From the NCBI GenBank assembly GCA_017630975.1, contig JAGBUF010000271.1, forward strand, positions 1 through 6,873: a DNA stretch of 6,873 nt, given 5' to 3'. Under the pieces are notes generated by a model. The model was not told where the DNA came from, did not search any database, and saw only the letters and a list, made by a program, of their open reading frames with translations. Position numbers and translations under genes: made by a program. Source of the DNA: Paraprevotella sp. Lineage in GTDB: Bacteria; Bacteroidota; Bacteroidia; Bacteroidales; Bacteroidaceae. Each line of letters starts with the position of its first letter. Positions within the stretch are counted from its first letter, which is position 1. Positions 1-5,062 of the stretch are shown in pieces.

Positions 1-38
1 ATGAGAGTCATTGTTAAAATAAGAACTCTGGTTTTCAT
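1..38 (-). CDS. 5' end of a gene leaving the left edge, putative exported protein
   Basis: Reading the minus strand from the ATG at 38-36 gives twelve complete codons, M-K-T-R-V-L-I-L-T-M-T-L, before the window ends. A short basic start followed by a hydrophobic run is how a bacterial signal peptide or lipoprotein leader begins, so the product may be exported. A matching Bacteroides -7 box lies upstream at 86-93, giving a leader of roughly 40 nt, which supports this ATG as a real start. Function cannot be told from twelve residues, and the fragment could be a chance ORF. The gene would run in the same direction as the dihydrouridine synthase at 163-1191 but with its own promoter. Confidence 0.5.
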   Translation of the reverse strand, partial: MKTRVLILTMTL

Positions 39-71
39 AAGCTGTGTTTTTAGATTGTAAAATGTTTTGTT

Positions 72-84
72 ATCACTATGTGAT
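72..84. repeat. Small perfect palindrome at the expected transcription start
   Basis: ATCAC-TAT-GTGAT is a perfect inverted repeat with 5-nt arms and a 3-nt spacer. It lies just downstream of the -7 box at 86-93 on the minus strand, about where transcription should start. It could be a repressor half-site pair or a small 5' hairpin in the leader, but arms of 5 nt also arise by chance in AT-rich DNA. Confidence 0.25.
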
Positions 85-85
85 G

Positions 86-93
86 CAAACATA
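86..93 (-). promoter_or_regulatory. Bacteroides-type -7 promoter box for the left-edge gene
   Basis: The plus strand reads CAAACATA, which is TATGTTTG on the minus strand, a full match to the Bacteroides -7 consensus TAnnTTTG. It points at the ATG at 38. No clear TTTG is present at the usual 19-21 nt spacing upstream; that position is occupied by the edge of a run of eight G (minus strand) at 124-117. The -7 match is seen directly; its use is inferred. Confidence 0.5.
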
Positions 94-116
94 CTTAAAA
101 CTATTGAAAAGATTTA

Positions 117-124
117 CCCCCCCC
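117..124. repeat. Run of eight C (G8 on the minus strand)
   Basis: Eight consecutive C residues lie in an otherwise AT-rich intergenic region between the dihydrouridine synthase stop and the promoter of the left-edge gene. On the minus strand this is a G8 tract starting at about the place where a -33 element would sit relative to the -7 box at 86-93. Such tracts can change length by slipped-strand mispairing. Whether this one does cannot be told from a single sequence, and homopolymer miscalls are possible. Confidence 0.55.
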
Positions 125-162
125 ATTTTTAATATTTTTTAACAGATATCTCGTGATATTAC

Positions 163-1191
163 TTACTCCTTATTTTGGTGCACGATTTCTCGTGCGTGCT
201 CTATAATATTGAATAGTTCTTCTACGGTTTCTGCTCTTAACATGGCAATTCGGATGTCGCGGAAATTAGGAATATTCTTGAATATGGGAGAGGCTGCTAA
301 ATGACGGCGGCTGTGTAAGATGCCTCGGTATTCATCAATACGTCGGACACTGGTGAGAACTTGTTCTTTGAGAACATCAATCTTCCAATCAGTACTTAAA
401 GTGGGGTGATTGCTGTGGATGAATGGCGTTTCGCACGTCTCTTTGAGCTCTGGGTGCAGATAATCTTTGATTTCTTTGAATATCCATGGTCGTCCGAAAG
501 TGGCTCGACCAATCATAATGGCGTCTACACCATATCTGTCAAAACATTCTTTTGCTTTTTCAGGTGAGGTGATGTCACCATTACCGATGACAGGAATCTT
601 CATACGTGGATTGTTTTTTACCTCGCCGATTAAGGTCCAGTCTGCTTCACCCGTATACATTTGGGCACGTGTTCTTCCGTGTATCGCCAATGCTTGTATG
701 CCACAGTCTTGTAGTTGTTCCGCCAAGTCAACAATAATCTTGTGGTTTTCATCCCATCCAAGACGGGTTTTAACAGTAACGGGAACATTGACGGCATTGA
801 CTACTGCACGCGTAATCTCCAACATCTTGGGTACATTCTGTAACATACCGGCTCCGGCACCTTTCCCTGCTACCCGTTTGACCGGACATCCGAAATTCAA
901 ATCAAGTACGTCTGGATGCGCACGTTCTACTACGATACGGGCTGCTTCGGCAACAGGCTCGGGTTCCTTTCCGTATATCTGAATGGTGACAGGGCGTTCA
1001 TCTTCACAAACTGTCAATTTCTCTAAACTCCTGTTTACCATGCGGACTAAAGCGTCGGCGGCAACAAATTCAGAGTACACCATGTCTGCGCCTAATTTCT
1101 TGCACAGCAGACGAAATCCGATATCTGTCACATCCTCCATTGGTGCCAGAAACAACGGATATTTCCCAAACTCAACGTTTCCTATTTTCAT
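163..1191 (-). CDS. dusB: tRNA-dihydrouridine synthase, DusB/NifR3 type
   Basis: This flavoenzyme reduces specific uridines in the D-loop region of tRNA to dihydrouridine using FMN and NAD(P)H in the cytoplasm. The 342-residue product shows the family landmarks in order: the N-terminal APMEDVTD strand of the TIM barrel, the active-site motif N99-F-G-C102-P with C102 as the catalytic cysteine, V-K-T-R-L-G-W, H-G-R-T-R, G-N-G-D-I, and I-G-R-A-T-F-G near the FMN phosphate site, then a helical C-terminal domain. The length is close to E. coli DusB (about 320). I start at ATG 1191 (M-K-I-G-N-V); an in-frame ATG at 1215 would add eight unconserved residues and run through the probable -7 box at 1197-1204. 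The gene ends in TAA and is divergent from the U32 gene at 1315. Which uridine it modifies in Bacteroidales cannot be read from sequence. Confidence 0.93.
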   Translation of the reverse strand: MKIGNVEFGKYPLFLAPMEDVTDIGFRLLCKKLGADMVYSEFVAADALVRMVNRSLEKLTVCEDERPVTIQIYGKEPEPVAEAARIVVERAHPDVLDLNFGCPVKRVAGKGAGAGMLQNVPKMLEITRAVVNAVNVPVTVKTRLGWDENHKIIVDLAEQLQDCGIQALAIHGRTRAQMYTGEADWTLIGEVKNNPRMKIPVIGNGDITSPEKAKECFDRYGVDAIMIGRATFGRPWIFKEIKDYLHPELKETCETPFIHSNHPTLSTDWKIDVLKEQVLTSVRRIDEYRGILHSRRHLAASPIFKNIPNFRDIRIAMLRAETVEELFNIIEHAREIVHQNKE

Positions 1192-1196
1192 GAGTG

Positions 1197-1204
1197 TAAA
1201 GATA
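1197..1204 (-). promoter_or_regulatory. Possible -7 box for dusB
   Basis: The minus strand reads TATCTTTA, one mismatch from the TAnnTTTG consensus, with TTTT at 1228-1225 exactly 20 nt upstream as a weak -33 candidate. Transcription would begin at or very close to the dusB ATG, implying a leaderless or almost leaderless mRNA. The imperfect match and missing leader keep this tentative. Confidence 0.3.
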
Positions 1205-1278
1205 GCGCAAATCAAATGATTGGGAAAAGAAAACCTTAAAAAAAAGGTCTCTCCTCGTCATTTCTCATCAAAAGGACT

Positions 1279-1286
1279 TATCTTTG
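1279..1286 (+). promoter_or_regulatory. Bacteroides-type -7 promoter box for the U32 gene
   Basis: TATCTTTG matches TAnnTTTG completely and lies 28 nt before the ATG at 1315, so transcription should start a few bases after it and leave a leader of roughly 20 nt. No good TTTG is visible at the expected -33 position. Together with the weaker box at 1197-1204 it makes the 123-nt gap between dusB and the U32 gene a divergent promoter region. Confidence 0.55.
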
Positions 1287-1314
1287 CGTATCATTTTGCA
1301 AACAATCATAAAGG

Positions 1315-2142
1315 ATGACAAGAAAAGACTTTGAAATAATGGCTCCTGTTGGTTCCCGGGAATCGTTGGCAGCAGCCATAAAAGCCGGAGCAGACTCAAT
1401 CTATTTCGGTATAGAAAATCTGAATATGCGTGCTCATTCAGCGAGTACATTTACCATAAATGATTTGAAAGAAATAGCGAAGACTTGTGATGAACATGGT
1501 GTCAAAAGCTATCTTACCGTTAATACCATCATTTATGGTGAAGATCTTCCTCTTATGCGATCAATTATAGATGCAGCTAAAGAAGCAGAGATTTCTGCGG
1601 TTATCGCATCGGATGTGGCGGTGATGATGTATTGTCAAGAGGTAGGCCAGGAGGTTCACTTATCAACGCAGTTGAATATAAGTAACATTGAGGCGTTGAA
1701 ATTCTATGCCCGATTTGCCGACGTCGTGGTTCTTGCACGCGAATTGAACATGTCCCAAGTCGCAGAGATTTATCGTCAGATTGAAGAACAACAGATACGA
1801 GGTCCAAAAGGTGAACTGATCAGAATAGAAATGTTTTGTCATGGAGCGCTTTGCATGGCAGTAAGTGGAAAGTGTTATTTGAGTTTGGATAACACCGGTC
1901 GTTCTGCTAATCGTGGTGCTTGTATGCAGATTTGTCGCAGAAGCTATGTCGTGACTGATAGGGAAACCGGTGCGGAATTGGCGATAGACAATAAATACAT
2001 TATGAGTCCTAAGGATTTGAAAACCATCCGTTTTATCGATAAGATGATGAATGCCGGAGTCCGAGTCCTGAAGATAGAGGGAAGAGCTCGAGGCCCTGAG
2101 TATGTTCATACGGTGGTGGGTTGCTATCGTGAGGCGATATAG
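1315..2142 (+). CDS. U32 family (TrhP/RlhA-like) protein, truncated by in-frame TAG
   Basis: This 275-residue ORF is the N-terminal two thirds of a U32 family protein. The family was first called peptidase U32, but characterised members (E. coli TrhP/YegQ, RlhA/YdcP, UbiU/UbiV) take part in hydroxylation of tRNA U34, 23S rRNA C2501 or ubiquinone precursors, and several carry an Fe-S cluster. The signature E172-M-F-C-H-G-A-L-C-M-A-V-S-G-K-C-Y-L-S matches the family pattern, and C180, C187, C203 and C207 (in R-G-A-C-M-Q-I-C-R) are candidate cluster ligands. The start is ATG 1315, after the promoter box at 1279-1286. Translation stops at TAG 2140-2142, but family sequence continues in the same frame to 2571. 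Restoring that codon gives 418 residues, close to TrhP-type proteins such as B. subtilis YrrO (about 420). The short product keeps the barrel core and cysteines but lacks the C-terminal domain; activity is doubtful. TrhP-like tRNA hydroxylation is my best guess for the intact ancestor. Confidence 0.85.
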   Translation: MTRKDFEIMAPVGSRESLAAAIKAGADSIYFGIENLNMRAHSASTFTINDLKEIAKTCDEHGVKSYLTVNTIIYGEDLPLMRSIIDAAKEAEISAVIASDVAVMMYCQEVGQEVHLSTQLNISNIEALKFYARFADVVVLARELNMSQVAEIYRQIEEQQIRGPKGELIRIEMFCHGALCMAVSGKCYLSLDNTGRSANRGACMQICRRSYVVTDRETGAELAIDNKYIMSPKDLKTIRFIDKMMNAGVRVLKIEGRARGPEYVHTVVGCYREAI

Positions 2143-2571
2143 TCTGTCATCGACGGTACTTTTACTGAGGAGAAGAAAGACGAATGGGACGAAAGATTGT
2201 CACGTGTCTTCAATAGAGGTTTCTGGGATGGATATTATCAAGGTCAATTTTTGGGAGAATGGACCCGTAATTATGGTTCCGCTGCCACAGAAAAGAAGGT
2301 GTATGTAGGCAAGGCTATCAAATATTTCTCCAATCTGGGGGTTGGGGAATTCCAGATAGAGGCTTCTGAAATGAGTGTTGGTGATAAGCTGCTGATAACA
2401 GGTCCTACAACCGGTGCGCTTTTTATGGACTTAGAGGAAGTGCGTTATGATTTGAAGCCGGTAGAAAGTGTACAAAAAGGAATGAGAGTATCTTTTAAAG
2501 TTCCGGAAAAGATTCGTCCAAGTGACAAACTTTATAAAATGGTGAAGAATACGAAAGAGGGACAAATCTAA
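2143..2571 (+). pseudogene. C-terminal remainder of the interrupted U32 gene
   Basis: Directly after the TAG at 2140-2142, in the same frame, the sequence reads on for 142 sense codons to a TAA at 2569-2571. It contains W-D-E-R-L-S-R-V-F-N-R-G-F-W, typical of U32 proteins before their end, and from about residue 330 of the joined protein the Y-V-G-K-A-I-K-Y-F start of the small beta-rich U32 C-terminal domain. There is no ATG near its beginning; the earliest plausible restart is TTG at 2197, with no ribosome binding site visible. No frameshift or second stop is present, so the break is a single-codon event and looks recent, or it is a sequencing error. If the stop is read through or miscalled, 1315-2571 is one gene. 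Confidence 0.8.
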
Positions 2572-2600
2572 ATAAAAGATTCTCTATCGTTGTCAAGAAC

Positions 2601-2644
2601 AAACAAATCAGGCATTTTTCTTAAAAAGAGTGCCTGATTTGTTT
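2601..2644 (+). terminator. Strong hairpin terminator after the U32 gene
   Basis: AAACAAATCAGGCA (2601-2614) pairs perfectly with TGCCTGATTTGTTT (2631-2644), a 14-bp stem around a 16-nt loop that can itself fold through TTTTT/AAAAA. A T-rich stretch follows (ATCTTTTGTTATCTTT). It lies 30 nt after the U32 TAA and before the cysE promoter, as expected for a Rho-independent terminator. The stem is symmetric, but the opposite strand has no gene to end here. Confidence 0.8.
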
Positions 2645-2653
2645 ATCTTTTGT

Positions 2654-2661
2654 TATCTTTG
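2654..2661 (+). promoter_or_regulatory. Bacteroides-type -7 promoter box for the cysE operon
   Basis: TATCTTTG is a full match to TAnnTTTG, 33 nt before the cysE ATG, giving a leader of about 25 nt. Its -33 region would fall inside the 3' arm of the terminator hairpin at 2601-2644, so terminator and promoter share bases. No good TTTG lies at ideal spacing. It probably drives the three plus-strand genes from 2695 onward, as no other terminator or promoter is evident between them. Confidence 0.6.
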
Positions 2662-2694
2662 CAAGGTATAATATTTACATCTATAGGCGGTTGA

Positions 2695-3588
2695 ATGAGT
2701 CCTTTGAATTTTACTAATCATTTGACACAGATAGTGGCGGAATTATCTGATAGTTCGTCATTGAAAGGTCTGTTTCATGAACATAAAGATGGTGATCCAT
2801 TACCATCGGGCATGGTGTTGCGTGAGATGATTGATTTGGGGCGTGCCATTCTATTCCCCGGTTATTATGGGAAATCTTCTGTCAATCAGCAAATCCTCCA
2901 TTATCATATAGGCGTAGAGCTTGAACGTATGTATCATCTTTTGGTTGAGCAGATTCAAGCAGGATTGTGTCAAGTCAATAGTGGAGAAAGCGGTTCCGAC
3001 GATTATTTGGCGCAAGCCTATCGTATAGCTGACGACTTTGTTGGTCGATTGCCCTATTTGCGTAAAATATTGGCAACAGATGTGGAAGCGGCATATAATG
3101 GTGACCCTGCAGCAGAGTCTTATGGCGAGATTATCAGTTGTTATCCTATCATAAAAGCATTAACTTGTTATCGTATAGCTCACGAACTATTGGTGTTGGG
3201 AGTTCCTCTTATTCCTCGTGTTATTACAGAAATGGCACATTCAGAAACAGGAATTGACATTCATCCCGGAGCACAGATTGGTCATCATTTCACGATAGAC
3301 CATGGGACTGGTGTAGTGATTGGAGCGACATGTATCATTGGTAATCACGTCAAATTGTATCAAGGAGTAACGCTCGGAGCCAAAAGTTTTCCTCTTGATG
3401 AGGAAGGAAACCCTATAAAAGGGATTCCACGTCATCCGATATTGGAAGATGATGTGACGGTTTATGCCAACGCTACGATTTTAGGAAGGGTGACAATAGG
3501 AAAAGGAGCCACCATCGGAGGTAATATCTGGATAACCGAGGATATACCGGCTGGAGCACGCATATTACAGAAAAATATAAATAGATAA
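2695..3588 (+). CDS. cysE: Serine O-acetyltransferase
   Basis: This cytoplasmic enzyme transfers acetyl from acetyl-CoA to L-serine, giving O-acetylserine, the first step of cysteine synthesis before sulfide is added by O-acetylserine sulfhydrylase. The 297-residue product has a helical N-terminal SATase domain (about 1-180) followed by a left-handed beta-helix of hexapeptide repeats (about 183-285). The active-site motif S-E-T-G-I-D188-I-H-P-G is followed 15 residues later by I-D-H203-G-T-G, matching Asp143 and His158 of E. coli CysE. The loop after V-T-L-G-A-K runs through F-P-L-D-E-E-G-N-P-I-K-G-I to P-R-H-P, longer than in E. coli and like the EpsC/protist type. The C-terminus ends Q-K-N-I-N-R rather than in the isoleucine that E. 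coli CysE inserts into CysK. It has its own promoter, ends in TAA, and lies 28 nt before the methyltransferase gene, so the two are probably cotranscribed. Confidence 0.93.
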   Translation: MSPLNFTNHLTQIVAELSDSSSLKGLFHEHKDGDPLPSGMVLREMIDLGRAILFPGYYGKSSVNQQILHYHIGVELERMYHLLVEQIQAGLCQVNSGESGSDDYLAQAYRIADDFVGRLPYLRKILATDVEAAYNGDPAAESYGEIISCYPIIKALTCYRIAHELLVLGVPLIPRVITEMAHSETGIDIHPGAQIGHHFTIDHGTGVVIGATCIIGNHVKLYQGVTLGAKSFPLDEEGNPIKGIPRHPILEDDVTVYANATILGRVTIGKGATIGGNIWITEDIPAGARILQKNINR

Positions 3589-3616
3589 AAAGTATCCATA
3601 GAACAAACTTACACAA

Positions 3617-5062
3617 ATGGGAACTGAATTTGAACTGATTGCCAAAACGTTTCAAGGTTTGGAACAAGTGTTGGCGGGTGAACTTACCGATTTAGGAGCG
3701 AATAATATTGAGATTGGACGCCGAATGGTGTCTTTTACCGGTGATAAAGAGTTGATGTATCGTGCGAATTTCGCATTGAGGACAGCGATTCGAATATTGA
3801 AACCGATAAAACATTTCAAGGCAGAGAGTGCTGATGAGGTGTATGATGCAGTGAAATCAGTGGATTGGAGTCTGTATTTGAACAATGAAACAAGTTTTGC
3901 TGTTGATTCTGTTGTATTCTCAAAAGAATTTCGTCACAGTAAATTTGTTGCCTATAAAGTAAAAGATGCTATTGTTGACTATTTCCGTGAAAAGACCGGT
4001 ACTCGTCCTAATATCAGTATCACAAATCCGGATTTACGTCTGAATATTCATATCGCAGAATATGAATGTACACTTTCATTGGATAGTTCCGGCGAGTCTT
4101 TGCATCGTCGTGGTTATCGTCAGGAAGCGGTAGAAGCGCCGCTTAATGAGGTACTGGCTGCGGGAATGATATTGATGACCGGATGGAGAGGAGAGTGCGA
4201 TTTGATAGATCCGATGTGCGGTTCTGGAACTATCGCTATTGAGGCAGCTCTCATCGCTCGTGGAATGGCGCCCGGTTTGTTCCGTAAAGAATATGCGTTT
4301 GAGAAGTGGCCTGATTTTGACAAGGATTTATTTGATCATATCTATAACGATGAATCTAATGAAAAGGAATTTGCTCATAAGATTTATGGTTACGATATCA
4401 ACCGTAATGCAGTGGATATTGCAACACGCAATGTAAAGGCTGCTGGACTGAGCAAGGACATAGAAATTATTCAACAGGATTTCCATCAGTTTACTCAACC
4501 CAAAGAAAAGAGTATCATTATTACCAATCCTCCATATGGTGAACGAATTTCAACCCCCGACCTTTTAGGGTTATATAAGATGATTGGGGAGCGTCTGAAA
4601 CATCAATTCTTGGATAATGATGCATGGATATTGAGCTATCGTGAAGAGTGTTTTGATCAAATAGGATTGAAACCTTCATTGAAGACTCCTCTCTATAATG
4701 GTTCGTTGGAGTGTGAGTTCCGTAAATACCAAATCTTCAGTGGGAAATACAAGGATTTACGTGCCGATGGAATGGATATCAAGACTACAGAAGAACGTCG
4801 GATGATGGCAGAAAAACGTCGTTTCAAAGCGCATCGTGAATTCAAAAAAGGCATTGATGAAGAGGATAATGGTTTTCAAATCAGAAAAAGAGGCGGATAT
4901 GATGATGCCAAAGGTGGGCGAACAAAGGGACATGCAAGAGACGAAAGGGAGAATCGTAAGCCGTCATTTGACAAACGTCCGAGACGTGAAGGAAAATCAT
5001 TTGATAGAGGGGGAAAAGGATTTATGAAAAATCGTAAAAGAGATCGATATGAAGAAGATTAA
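3617..5062 (+). CDS. rlmL: THUMP-domain class I SAM RNA methyltransferase, RlmL type
   Basis: A probable N2-guanine methyltransferase acting on 23S rRNA; E. coli RlmL makes m2G2445 during large-subunit assembly. In the 481-residue product an N-terminal ferredoxin-like segment and THUMP RNA-binding domain cover about 1-160, and the Rossmann methyltransferase domain about 170-385. The SAM-binding loop is D198-P-M-C-G-S-G-T and the catalytic motif is N304-P-P-Y-G-E-R, typical of exocyclic-amine methylation. E. coli RlmKL is a fusion with RlmK, which makes m7G2069; that half is absent here. Instead residues 389-481 form a charged, low-complexity tail rich in K, R, G, D and E, probably disordered and RNA-binding. 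The start ATG is preceded by an A-rich stretch. The 3' end overlaps the start of the S9 peptidase gene by 14 nt, suggesting translational coupling. The exact target base in this organism is inferred from the family; a tRNA target is less likely. Confidence 0.88.
   Translation: MGTEFELIAKTFQGLEQVLAGELTDLGANNIEIGRRMVSFTGDKELMYRANFALRTAIRILKPIKHFKAESADEVYDAVKSVDWSLYLNNETSFAVDSVVFSKEFRHSKFVAYKVKDAIVDYFREKTGTRPNISITNPDLRLNIHIAEYECTLSLDSSGESLHRRGYRQEAVEAPLNEVLAAGMILMTGWRGECDLIDPMCGSGTIAIEAALIARGMAPGLFRKEYAFEKWPDFDKDLFDHIYNDESNEKEFAHKIYGYDINRNAVDIATRNVKAAGLSKDIEIIQQDFHQFTQPKEKSIIITNPPYGERISTPDLLGLYKMIGERLKHQFLDNDAWILSYREECFDQIGLKPSLKTPLYNGSLECEFRKYQIFSGKYKDLRADGMDIKTTEERRMMAEKRRFKAHREFKKGIDEEDNGFQIRKRGGYDDAKGGRTKGHARDERENRKPSFDKRPRREGKSFDRGGKGFMKNRKRDRYEED

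Noticed and set aside
71..158. TATCAC (71-76) and GTGATA (153-158) as inverted repeats flanking an invertible promoter
   Set aside because: Six-base arms are too short compared with known Bacteroides invertible promoters, and no recombinase gene is visible.
146..159. ATATC-TCGT-GATAT inverted repeat just after dusB as a terminator
   Set aside because: The stem is only 5 AT-rich pairs and, in the dusB direction, is followed by an A-rich rather than T-rich stretch, so it does not resemble an intrinsic terminator.
1192..1215. Upstream dusB start at ATG 1215
   Set aside because: The eight extra residues do not resemble Dus N-termini and overlap the probable promoter box; M-K-I-G at 1191 is the natural start.
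467..1219. Two plus-strand ORFs (467-982 and 983-1219) opposite dusB
   Set aside because: They are antisense shadows of dusB; their translations are Ser/Thr/Pro-rich with no recognisable family, while the minus frame shows all Dus motifs.
1233..1248. ACCTT-A6-AAGGT hairpin between dusB and the U32 gene
   Set aside because: The 5-bp stem around an A-tract has no T run and lies in a divergent promoter region where no terminator is expected; probably chance.
2140..2142. TAG as a pyrrolysine or generally recoded sense codon
   Set aside because: No pyl genes or suppressor tRNA are visible and no other gene here has an in-frame TAG; a simple nonsense change or sequencing error explains the data better.
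2102..2308. Plus-strand ORF crossing the U32 amber codon in another frame
   Set aside because: Its frame shows no family resemblance, whereas the U32 frame continues with conserved sequence on both sides of the TAG. It does not indicate a programmed frameshift.
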